Assembly: GCA_905250885.1 (NCBI GenBank)
Contig: CAJNOQ010003320.1
Span: 1 to 20,648, forward strand
Source: Didymodactylos carnosus
Lineage: Eukaryota > Rotifera > Eurotatoria > Philodinida > Philodinidae
Direction: 5' to 3'
Length of the DNA stretch: 20,648 bases
Each line of letters opens with the position of its first letter. Within the stretch, counting starts at the first letter, position 1. Below, piece after piece: positions 9,647 through 18,245 of the stretch. A model generated the notes under the pieces. That model saw only the letters and a program-made list of their open reading frames with translations, did not search any database and had not been told where the DNA came from. The position numbers and the translations under genes were made by a program.

Positions 9647-10717
9647 ACGTACAAATAAAAATCTTCCTGTCAGTGTAAAAAAGTATAGAAACTAGAAAAA
9701 AAATGGTATATTTCCGATTCGTCTACACATTAATTTTTTTTCTGACTCGTCGACGACAATCCCATCCAATTGCTGCAACTTTTCTGTAATTCAGAAAAAG
9801 TGTAAAAGGTGTACTTACCTACCCTACCCTATTAGCAGTAAAATGGCTGATAACCGCTGTTTGTTTTCAAAGACTGAAGATATAATACTTTGTTGATAAA
9901 ATGAAGTGTCCTTTTATATGTAATATAAGTTTTTGATGTCGAAAGTCACGTACGTTCGAATATTTGTAAAGCCACGCTTTTTTGGACAGTTTGAGAAGAA
10001 AAGCACGTGAGTTTTAAACAAAACAAAAAATTGCTTCAGCGTGAAGATTTGAATATGGCATTTTTTTTCAAAAGAAAATAGGATAGATTTACTCTATCCT
10101 TTATTTTTATATTTCAAATTTTTGCACATTATCACAAGGCATAGTTTGTTTTTGTGGAATGTAAAGTATATTCAGGCTGTTCGATACTAAAGAAATATGA
10201 CTACGCAAAAACTGTTCTGATAATTATTGCGCGTATTCGTCTTCTGTGCTGATACTTTTCCCTAATGCTCCACATATACTACTACGTATACTGTCAAAAT
10301 GGCATGTGTAGAAAAAATTAAAAAAAAAGTTGTGTCAAACTTATTTTCATTCTTCTTCGTTAATTATAATAGCAACAATAAATCTTCGGATAAATTCATA
10401 TGTAAAGGATGGGGTTTCAGTAATTCTGGCCCACCCTTTATATAAGTTACAGACAAAACTAGAATTCCCTAGTAGAATCGAAACGTCGGTATGATTTGAT
10501 CCCAGTTTTGTCTAAGCAAAATGGGGACAACAATGACCGTTATCCCAGGAAATGAGATATCTAAAAAAGAGCTCGAGATACATGTGCAAGAGACTAATAC
10601 GCCTAGGTTAATTCTAAATTTGCCTGTAATGTGTATATAAATTATTGAAAAAATTTTAATTTAACTGTAACCCGCGTAGAAACACTTACTTATGTCAAAC
10701 ATTTCTTCATTATTCAG
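9647..10717. other. non-coding stretch
   Basis: No gene is supported. Apart from the inverted-repeat motif at 10440-10515 described separately, I see only AT-rich sequence. Confidence 0.5.
10440..10515 (+). ncRNA. possible degenerate hammerhead-like motif
   Basis: A perfect 10 bp inverted repeat, AGACAAAACT (10451-10460) and AGTTTTGTCT (10504-10513), encloses a small ATTC/GAAT stem-loop followed by CGAAACGTC. A type I hammerhead runs stem I strand, CUGANGA, stem II, GAAA, stem III, NUH, then the returning stem I strand, and that order is partly matched. The CUGANGA box is not intact (CTAGA is seen) and stem III would be nearly absent, so it is at best a dead or minimal copy, of the kind carried by some retroelements. 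It could also be a chance hairpin. Confidence 0.3.
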
Positions 10718-11325
10718 GACTCACTCTCAACTGAGATACAAACCGTATTTGTTAATGTATCTAAGCTGAGAATTTTTTGCAGAAATATTTTTTTCTCATC
10801 CGAAGAATGTTTCTCATTAGGAATTCCACTTAGCTTCCTTAGAGTCAGAAGGTGCAGAGTCGTTCTGCGAGGACATTCAATGATTTCGTTTCGTTGTTCC
10901 GATTGAAGATAATCATTTCAAGATAATCACAATAAATATATAACAAAAGAAAGAACTTTAGTCTTCGTCAACATCTTCATCGTCATTACAACTTATATCC
11001 GAATCACGAGCTATAAGAAATACTTCTGGTAATGGTAAGCAAAATGGCGGCATAATCGATGATATTCAGTGACGTCGATATCATCATTCAAGAGAGTTTC
11101 TTTAGCTGGAATTATTTAGAAAATAAAGTGAATGTCGCGATCTACATCATGTTTTTTGCGTTGTCTTGTTGAACGTCCATTTCAGCTGATGAATCCAAAA
11201 CTTATGAATTGTAACTCAGATGAGAAACAAATACTTCTACCAAAAACTCAATTCTCAACTGAAATACCCACAACTGAGATACATTCATAAAATGCGGATT
11301 GTATCTCAGTTGAGAGGCTCCAATC
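10718..11325. mobile_element. inverted-repeat element with CTCAACTGAGATAC ends
   Basis: The left end (10725 to about 10777) and the right end (about 11252-11315) are inverted copies starting TCTCAACTGAGATACAA and sharing AATGTATCT. The right arm has an extra internal copy of the CAACTGAGATAC motif, so the ends look built of short subterminal repeats. Flanking ATTCAG at 10712-10717 and 11326-11331 may be a 6 bp target duplication. The core holds a short minus-strand codon-like run with an acidic tail. The family is not identified. Confidence 0.65.
10961..11013 (-). pseudogene. possible acidic C-terminal exon inside the element
   Basis: On the minus strand an acceptor-like TATTTCTTATAG is followed by codons reading RDSDISCNDDEDVDED and a TAA at about 10961-10963. 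The strongly acidic ending and clean stop look like a terminal exon. Upstream frames (11014-11120) are also partly codon-like but broken. It lies inside the inverted-repeat element, so it may be the remnant of a transposon-encoded protein. The run is short and the call is weak. Confidence 0.25.
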
Positions 11326-11331
11326 ATTCAG

Positions 11332-11684
11332 TAAAATAGAGGAAAGATGACGTTTTCAAAATGGAGCGTTTCATCGACGTAAGACCTTCACGCGCAAAGT
11401 CTTACAAGCACAAGTCGTAGCAACATTATGGAAAAAAAGAAATTGTCACAGTGGTTTATCTCATTCAAATTCATTTCTCGTTGAGGAAGGCGGACGCAAA
11501 CATTTTTTCTGAGATAAACGTTAAGTATTCATCATCAGACACAGTACTGTATAACTATTATTTTAAATAAGTTATAGTTAATAAGTTATAGACAACTATC
11601 AAATATCAAAAGAATAAATGACACAACTCCTGGTGCAATTAGTTGTCAGTATAAAATGTTCGTTATTTTTATATATATAGTAAA
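11332..11684. other. non-coding stretch
   Basis: Nothing is supported except a short direct repeat, ATAAGTTATAG, present twice at about 11573-11594. Confidence 0.5.
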
Positions 11685-11740
11685 ACCTCTTTATGCGGGC
11701 ACGTCTCGATAAAAGAGCAACTCCTCATTCGAATCATCAT
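11685..11740. repeat. solo pogo/Tigger-like terminal repeat
   Basis: After an alternating TATATATATA run, the sequence AGTAAAACCTCTTTATGCGG and what follows resembles the ends of pogo-like (Tc1/mariner superfamily) elements, which commonly start CAGTAAAACCTC and insert at TA. I find no matching inverted copy nearby, so it would be a solo or truncated end. The assignment rests on remembered family consensus. Confidence 0.35.
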
Positions 11741-11870
11741 ATAGAAGTTCCAAAATGGTATTTTTACTGGAATTGAATATTCCTGCAGTGAACACTTCTG
11801 CATTATGAACAATTGAGATTGTAGTTACATCAACAACTTGTCCATCTAATGTTATCATATCATAACTCAT
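11691..11870 (-). CDS. hypothetical 59-residue open frame
   Basis: A minus-strand frame runs from the ATG at 11868-11870 to the TAA at 11691-11693. The translation is balanced and not AT-biased: it starts MSYDMITLDGQVVDV, continues through AEVFTAGIFNSSKN and ends YDDSNEELLFYRDVPA. The alternation suggests beta structure. I do not recognise it. Its last codons lie inside the pogo-like terminal repeat, so either the frame is part of an older element or the repeat provides its stop. A frame this length is expected by chance; composition is the only support. It may be the last exon of a minus-strand gene. Confidence 0.3.
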   Translation of the reverse strand: MSYDMITLDGQVVDVTTISIVHNAEVFTAGIFNSSKNTILELLYDDSNEELLFYRDVPA

Positions 11871-11899
11871 TAAAATTTATACCTTGATATCTCTATTAG

Positions 11900-12376
11900 G
11901 ATACTTGTACAAGCTATTAATAATATTGATCCTGGACCATTCTCATCTACAGTGAAATGGTAAATTCACACAGTTGCTATTTGCCTAGTTCATCATATAA
12001 CTCTCCTTCTCTGTTCATTTTCAGCCTAACAAAGAACTCCATGCTTCGACTGTATAGCAGCAACATGGTATTTGTTAAAAATAAAATGGGATAATAATGG
12101 TCAATTGCAGAATCGAATTGAAGCACTATAATACCATAGCTACACCCATGGATACACTAATTAATAGTAACTCAAATAACACTTGCACTTTTAATAATAC
12201 AACCACCAACTCCAACGGTCAGAAAACAATCATATTTACAGTAGAAACAGAAGGAAAAGGCGAAATTTATCTTTTTGTATGAACCCTTTCTTTCGATATG
12301 GTTTATCAATTCTGGATGTTTAGTTTCAATTCTATTCATACTTGTAATAATTTTAGTGAATTATTATCAATAAATT
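11900..12376 (+). pseudogene. possible decayed plus-strand gene with a C-terminal membrane helix
   Basis: Several pieces look like exons but do not join. Piece 1 (11900-11959) follows a good acceptor (TATCTCTATTAG), reads ILVQAINNIDPGPFSSTVK and ends at a GTAAAT donor. A 65 nt intron with a strong pyrimidine tract ends in TTTTCAG at 12024, and the frame continues in phase from 12025 to a TAA at 12092-12094. A separate frame at 12097-12282 is Asn/Thr-rich with several N-glycosylation sequons. A third, about 12245-12376, ends in a clear membrane helix (CLVSILFILVIILVNYYQ) and a stop followed by AATAAATT-like sequence. Together they suggest a membrane protein gene broken by frameshifts, but chance is possible. 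Confidence 0.3.
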
Positions 12377-12484
12377 ACTAGAAATTTGCTCGTTCTTCAC
12401 CAATAATTTGAAGTTTATATCATACGTATGTACAAAAATCCAGCTGTATCTAACCATTAGTAAAATTTTACAGTTTTGTAATAA

Positions 12485-12889
12485 TCATGCCCAGTGTTTT
12501 CGATAGTAGTTTTGGTGGGGGATGACGAGCCTGATCAAAAGAATCACATTGTCAAAAAAAGAATAGAATTTTGAAGTTATTTTGAATCCAGCAAGACAAA
12601 AAGATTGTAAGGACATCAGAATTTCATATTTGTCGATTTGTGTTTCAAATCGTTCTATTGATTTATCACGGACACAGACATGCTGTAGGTGCAAAAAATG
12701 TACAACGATATAAAATAATATAAAAATGACTGAACCCTCATATAAAAGAATAGGTAAGTTTAAAAAAGGTGAATAAATCTTGCACATACACATTCTTTTC
12801 ACTGGGAAAAACATAAGCATATAAGAAAGTACAAAAGAAAGACAATTGGTAAACTGATTCTTTAAAAATATAGTACATGTGAATGTCAT
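12485..12889 (-). other. 134-codon open frame directly after the phosphatase stop, same frame
   Basis: The phosphatase gene ends TCC TGA, and the next codon is an ATG (12887-12889) in the same frame, open for 134 codons to a stop at 12485-12487. The translation is rich in Phe, Leu, Ile and Cys with two hydrophobic stretches (around VIFILFYIVVHFL and NVILLIRLVI), so it would be a membrane-anchored tail if the TGA were read through. More likely it is 3' untranslated sequence that is open by chance, or a separate unrecognised exon. Confidence 0.2.
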
Positions 12890-13671
12890 TCAGGAGATAT
12901 CTAATGCGACAGTTTTTATTGGATTTGTTTCTTCTTTATTATTATTATTATTGTCATCATCGTTTTTAGTCGTATCAATCTCTTGTGTTTTTCGTAATTC
13001 TTCTTCGTATTGAACTAATTGTAGAAGAAAACCAATATTTGGACTTATCATTGGGCGTTTTTCTAGCAAATATCTAAATGACTGTTCCAACGTTTCATGA
13101 TGATATTTCATTAAATAAGCCAGTACAACTATAAAATAGAAGAAAAGTGACACAATTAATCCTGTAGAATAGTTGTAGGTCACATTATTAGCAAGAATGT
13201 TTCAAAACATGACAGTGACAAGCGTCATTTAAGCAAATTAATTTAAAATTAACACTCACGTGTTGACGATCTGGATATACCCATCTGACAATGCACCAAC
13301 ACTTTTTCGCCGGCAAGATAACAATCGTGTAAAAATTTATTTGTTTGCTCAAAATATTGTTTGACATCTTTACTGGATGAATCAGGTGATATTATACTAA
13401 AGTAATTGAATTTGGTTCGTATATTTTCATCCAATTCACGATCGTGTATGGTTAATATATGTTTTATACCCAAGTTTTGTAACAATTCTATATTCGATGC
13501 ATTGTCATAGTCGCCCAAGAATAAAAAATTATCAAGAACAATCGATGGTGGTGGACTATACCAACTCATTGAAGGATATTCAACCATTCGTCGTATTTCT
13601 AATAAACGTTTCACGCCCTCAATTTGAGCTGGAGTAGCTCGATCAGATATCATTGATAACAAAATCGACAT
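12890..13671 (-). CDS. atypical dual-specificity protein phosphatase, two exons
   Basis: Exon 1 is 13671-13260 and exon 2 is 13128-12890. The 131 nt intron has a GTGAGT donor and a TTTTATAG acceptor, and joining it restores frame, giving 216 residues. Such enzymes dephosphorylate phospho-Tyr and phospho-Ser/Thr through a cysteine-phosphate intermediate. Seen: a substrate-side beta sheet start (LDNFLFLGDYDNAS, about 46-59), the likely general acid Asp97 placed ten residues before the conserved Phe107, and the signature loop VHCQMGISRS with Cys128 and Arg134. The intron falls just after the loop, and exon 2 continues LAYLMKYH and RPMISPNIGFLLQLVQYE, typical of the family. The C-terminus is a low-complexity Asp/Asn run. 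There is no MAPK-binding domain, hence atypical. All catalytic residues are present. The substrate is unknown. An in-frame TAA lies two codons upstream of the start. Confidence 0.93.
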
Positions 13672-13711
13672 CGTTTATTTTGTTGTTAATCTTTTACTAA
13701 CCTGTTTTTAT

Positions 13712-13730
13712 CTGAAATAAAGCAATAATC
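13712..13730 (-). promoter_or_regulatory. splice acceptor upstream of the phosphatase start
   Basis: On the minus strand GCTTTATTTCAG ends about 40 nt upstream of the phosphatase ATG. It is suitable for a 5'UTR intron or a spliced-leader trans-splice. Confidence 0.4.
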
Positions 13731-13734
13731 AGTC

Positions 13735-14095
13735 ATATATCCTTTTAAGAAATAAGTCCTATCTGAACCAAATTCAAGTTGATCCCTCGGTTCCACTTCC
13801 AAATTCACAAACTTTTCCTGTTTATAGGAAGGTCAGTAGAATGTTTTAAAAATGAAAGACCAAATTTGCTGAAGTGACAAGAAGAACGTCTCTATTTTAA
13901 AGCTAATAAGCGTACAATATCATGTTGTTTTATCCTTTTTTCCGGAATAAAACATTGTGCAAAGAATCAATCAGTACATGATAACAAATGTCGTTGAAAA
14001 GAACAGAACTATTTTCTTCGACAGTAAGGCCCAAGTGATCAAGGAATGGATAAACATCAGCAAATCAAATAAGTACAGTATGACTCATGACTGAC
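13735..14095. other. short intergenic stretch
   Basis: Upstream of the phosphatase gene. I see no clear promoter motif or frame. Confidence 0.5.
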
Positions 14096-14695
14096 TCATC
14101 GCATTATTAATTCTGTCAATTTTAGTTCTTTAGCAGCAGAAAAAAACTGGTATTCTTCTGCCGATAATTTTTGAATAAAGAACTATGGCGATTAAGATGT
14201 TAGTCTCTAAAATTTTCGAATTTTCGTTCTCACTACCGTTCCAGAGATATCAGCAAGAACAGCGTACTCCGCGTAAAATAGTAAATATATCAGTTACGGT
14301 TGCAAGTATCCAAAAAAAGAAAATAAATTCAGAAGTCTTTATTTACGTCCAAGTTTCTCTAAACAGTCCATCCAAACAATTGCGTTTCTCCAGTGTAACA
14401 AATGCACGAAATAAGAAACTTTTTCTTAGCAGTCTGTTGAGTGTTTGCAGCATTTTAAAATATGTCCCGGTACCTTAGAGCGCTGCATAGACGCTTTTTT
14501 CGTCCATGCCCATAGACAAAAAATTTTCTGTCCATGGAGTTTTTTAGACAAGTAAAGTTTTGCGTGTGAAAATTTTATTCCTTTTTCTTTATTTGCTTTA
14601 GGTTTCTCAATTTGAATACTTTTGCTCTTTTGTCTAATCAACTCACGCAAATCCTTTTCACTCATCAATACAATTGTGATCATGGACATGTTCAT
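14096..14695 (-). CDS. possible two-exon gene of unknown function
   Basis: A minus-strand frame from 14695 (start MNMSMITIVLMSEKDL, after an ATTAG acceptor) contains a Lys-rich region (RQKSKSIQIEKPKANKEK) and reaches AAG|GTACCG at 14474/14473, a possible donor. After 291 nt, an acceptor CCATAG at 14183 leads to a codon-like terminal stretch (FFIQKLSAEEYQFF, then AAKELKLTELIMR) and a TGA at 14096-14098. Both junctions are phase 0, so the pieces join in frame to about 102 residues. The final segment is amphipathic. I recognise no domain. The 291 nt intron is longer than the others here, and the phase match has a one-in-three chance of being accidental. Confidence 0.25.
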
Positions 14696-14699
14696 CTAA

Positions 14700-15060
14700 T
14701 GCAGGGTTCTACTGTCTCTCCCTATTGCGTACTCTATATTGTTTACGTGTTGACCATGATCTTCCTATTAGGACTTTTGTGATCTTGATATAGAAACAGA
14801 ATCATAGCATACAGGTATTATAATGTATGAAAGTGGTATGAGCTTATCTGAAATATAATCATCAGTAAAATAGAATTGTCTCATTTTCTACAATCCGTTA
14901 TTGTTTTGCATAGATAAAGTGCATAGTTTTGCTTATTTTTGTATTGATCAATGTGTTCATGAATCAGGTGGATTCTAGTGATGTGAAAGAATAGAAGCAG
15001 ATTATTGTGATGCAATGAGACAACCGTATTTGTTAGATAACATTCAGTTCAACATCCTGA
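14700..15060. other. intergenic stretch
   Basis: No gene or repeat is supported here. Confidence 0.5.
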
Positions 15061-15066
15061 ATATAG

Positions 15067-15394
15067 TTATTTGAGTAAATCTTCTGATTGTTCAGTTGGG
15101 TAATCAAATAAATACAACGAACCGAATAAACGTTCGTTACCTTCAACAAGATATGGTTTATTAGCAATCGCTTCACGTTGTTCCAATCGACATGAAATAT
15201 CGATAAGTGCTTTGTTTCTAAGATACATGATAATTTTCATACATTGAAAATGTTCATAAACTGTACAAAATTACGTTAAATTAAATGGACTTGTACTTAC
15301 TCTTTTTGGGCACTGGTGATCCAACTGGTGATGATTATACACAGACTTAGTGGTTAATACGGGTCATATAGATCGTAGGCTAACATAATTATCT
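15067..15394 (-). pseudogene. last two exons of an unidentified membrane protein, with an in-frame TAA
   Basis: The terminal exon (15217-15067, stop TAA) reads NKALIDISCRLEQREAIANK, then PYLVEGNERLFGSLYLFDYP and an acidic tail. It looks clearly coding: balanced, charged and free of AT bias. An 83 nt intron (15218-15300) with a perfect GTAAGT donor and a CTTAG acceptor links it in frame to 15394-15301, which encodes a hydrophobic segment (LSLCIIITSWITSAQKE). Further upstream the same frame reads IIMLAYDLYDPY but is cut by a TAA at 15354-15356. Either the gene is dead, or the exon really starts at the ACTAAG acceptor (exon from 15345), or the stop is avoided in another way. I do not recognise the protein. 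A weaker frame (EFDWAITSSSGTSNLSKQEI) at about 15729-15846, minus strand, may be an earlier exon, but its phase does not match. Confidence 0.45.
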
Positions 15395-15399
15395 CTAAG

Positions 15400-16972
15400 A
15401 AAAACTCCATTTCTATTCTATTCTATTGTTTTTTTGAAGATTTGGTAATATCAGATCCAGGTGAACATGATCTAATCACATTTATCTAGAAACTCGGCAA
15501 GGAAAATGGAAATATAATTAAAAAATTTAACCAATTCAATTAGTGAATGTTATTAATCAGTCATTTATTTTTGATTTTGGTTTTTACTAGCAACACAATG
15601 AACGTTTATTAGATTGAATCAATGGACAAATAACATATGAACAGATGATAATATTCCATAAGCGAACTAGTTCTAACGAAAGCATTAACATAATCTGAAT
15701 GTGAACATAAATATATAGTTTAAATTACCGGTTTCCTCAATTGATATTTACTATTGTTGTTTATTTCTTGTTTAGATAAATTCGAAGTTCCACTGCTGGA
15801 CGTAATTGCCCAATCGAACTCTTTTATCAAACAGAACACATTGTTACTAGACTATTTTTTATCAAAAATGTAAACATGTTTGCTTTGTGTACATTTCATA
15901 ATACTAATCTTACAGCAGACAGTTAATTCTGCTTTTTGTTGTGCGTAATCTGATTTACTTTAAGCATTAATACATGCATTTTACTGTTTGTTTGTTGCAT
16001 ATACTACATAATTCCTAGCGAGCTATGTTTTCTGTGTTACTTCAATCATTTATATGATATTAGCCGATTTTTAACGCATTTCGGATAACTTATCGAAAAA
16101 GAATATGTTGTTTGTTGTTTATTTTCACCAATACCGGTCTTCTTTGCTCAGTTCTTTAGATATCATCAGATATATTTTTAACCAGTAAACACAAGGTTGA
16201 AGAACAACACTTCTTTTAGTTTTTATGTATGTGACCATTAAGATAGATGCAAAATTTGTAGAATGTATTTTAGATTTCTTCTGTTTATCGGCGAAAGAGT
16301 TAGTAGAAATAGCTACAGTTCTATTTTCTTTTATTTTCATCTGTAGTGTAAGCGTGTTTCACATAAAATGAACTATGCGTCATTAGCAAATTTGCTGCTA
16401 AGACGCCGTTAATTACCTATTTACCGTTGGTATTATTCACTTGCACTCAAATAAATGATACAATCCCTTATTTTGTTAATATATGGACATTATGGAATGA
16501 GTAGAAAGAAAAAAAATAGCGTATTCTCGATAATTTTAACAGAAGTGCCAACTTCGTAGTTTTTTCAAGGAAGGCAAGAAAGGGACAAATTTTTTCATAT
16601 CGTAAGGTGGTTTTACTATTTCATGTTCCATCGAGTACCTGCTTATTTATGAAAAAATTACTTAGAAAAAAATTTTGAATTAATATCAACGTATTTAGTT
16701 ATCGTTCAAACACTCAAAAAACGCTTAGTTTTATATTTGGCTAAGCAATGGCACTCTGAAACTGACATTTTAGTAAGTATATCTTTGTGTAATATAACTT
16801 ATCTTTATTCAGCTGATCAAATTCATTTTTTGTTCAAGCAGGTTTGGCAAAATTGAGTAATTCGCTTTCAGAACAAACGTTGTGTAGTATAGCCACATCT
16901 TTTGAGCAACTGTGTTAAATGTTGCATAGAAAATGAAGTAATTGATATATAAAGACTTAAGATGTGCTGTTC
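15400..16972. other. mostly non-coding; weak exon trace at 15729-15846
   Basis: Apart from the possible exon noted with the 15067-15394 gene, nothing convinces. A minus-strand frame at 16125-16340 is Lys/Ser/Ile-rich without recognisable motifs, and I leave it out. (TTCTA) repeats about three times near 15410-15427. Confidence 0.4.
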
Positions 16973-17022
16973 CTAGTGAATGTACTCATACAGTAAGTTC
17001 TCAACAACTGAAAACTTGTACC

Positions 17023-18090
17023 TGAGTACGTAAATGAGTACTAACGAATATTTTTCAGCAGATTTAAGCTTTATTTGTAGAAGAAGAAAAAGAAAAGAAT
17101 TTCCATCGAATAAATATAGAACAGCAGAAAGAAAGAGGAATAGACCCATGCCATAATTTCGACTGTTCAACAAGCGAAAATTGCTAGTATAAATAGTAAG
17201 AGAGATACACCTAACACATGTAGTCACAGAGAATATTTTTTAGTATATTTACTTATTTAATCCTCAAATGAGTACTCATGAAGTGAAAGTCTTCACATGA
17301 GAACTTATGACTTTTCCATTCACCATTTTGTTCTGCACTTCCATGTGGTATAAAAATACTACCCATTTTCTAAATTCTAAGTTATGTCACTATAACATTG
17401 ATGACTCTTGAAATTGACAGAATCGAGTTGTCCGACACGAGAAAGTGACAGTCGATAACCTCACATTGCTAATTTTCAAATTAAAAAATAAAAAATAAGT
17501 ATGATTTAGAAAATCCACTTTTAAGTACTTAAAACGACTACTGAATGAGTTTTTATAATTACCAAATTACTTACAATTCTTCATCTAAGTATTCAGCTAA
17601 GTACACATTGAGTACTTATGAGTTCTAAAATACTTATGGGCAGAGATGGATGAGTCACTTAACGAATCATCCAGAAGTTTTTCCCCACTAAAAAGTTTCG
17701 AGCCACTTTTAGTAATGTTCGATTCAGACTTGTTTGGGCTACAAAATGATATACCGCTATAAATATTACCGCCTTCATTGATTCGGTCTAGTCCCCCTGA
17801 AAAGCAACTGATCGAAAAATCACTCAAACTTTTCGAAAAGCTCGAGTCAGTTGCTTTTCAGGGTTAGATCGAACCTATGAAAGTGGTAATATTTATAGCG
17901 GTATATCATTTTGTAGCACAAACAAATCTGAATCGAACATTACTAAAAGTAGCTCGAAACCTTTTAGGGGCGGAAAGACTTCTGGATGATTCGTTAAGTG
18001 ACTCACCCATCTCTGCCCATGATTTTTCATAAGTACTCGTTACATTACTCCCCGTGAGATTACTCAGATGAGTATCCATGCTTGAGTGCA
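17023..18090. repeat. cluster of AGTACT / GAGTACTTATG motifs
   Basis: Exact AGTACT occurs at 17037, 17271, 17524, 17611 and 18032, with near variants (GAGTACGTA, GAACTTATG, ACTCAGATGAGTAT, TTGAGTGC) between and beyond. Elsewhere in the window I found only three copies (near 1782, 3270 and 8840). The motifs surround the palindromic element at 17608-18037 and could be subterminal binding sites of a larger transposon, although no outer terminal repeats are clear. Confidence 0.5.
17608..18037. mobile_element. large palindromic foldback element
   Basis: Core arms 17636 to about 17823 and about 17832-18020 are near-perfect inverted copies. The ends read TGGGCAGAGATGG and its complement, followed by GAGTCACTTAACGAATCATCC. 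The similarity extends outward, with gaps, to GAGTACTTATGA on both sides. The centre at about 17826 has almost no spacer (GAAAAGCAACTGA and its inverted partner). The minus-strand frames at 17597-17827 and 17906-18091 are mirror images of each other and not genes. No flanking duplication was found, so the superfamily is open; the CAGAGATGG end only weakly suggests hAT. Confidence 0.85.
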
Positions 18091-18245
18091 TGCGCTAGGG
18101 ATATGCTTACTAATCGGTAAACACATAGTCATCGACAAAATACAAATTCGTTAAGTCACATTAGGAGATTGTGAGGGATAAATGAGGAGTTTCTCACGTA
18201 GTATCCTTAATGTTTTTATCAAAGACTCGGATTTTACGGATGTCA

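Noticed and set aside
14185..14478. Plus-strand 97-codon frame
   Set aside because: Composition unremarkable, overlaps the opposite-strand candidate intron, and no flanking splice or family support.
7850..16165. CTGATGA or its complement near 7850, 11188, 11535, 14860 and 16155 as hammerhead cores
   Set aside because: None is followed by a short stem II and GAAA at the required spacing.
16125..16340. Minus-strand 71-codon frame
   Set aside because: No recognisable feature; length expected by chance.
16973..17227. Minus-strand 84-codon frame rich in Leu and Phe
   Set aside because: Lies in the AGTACT-rich repeat region and looks like A/T-driven hydrophobicity.
17868..17885. GGTTCGAT on the minus strand as a tRNA B box
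   Set aside because: It is part of the palindromic element; no cloverleaf or A box at the proper distance. No tRNA or rRNA gene was seen in the window.
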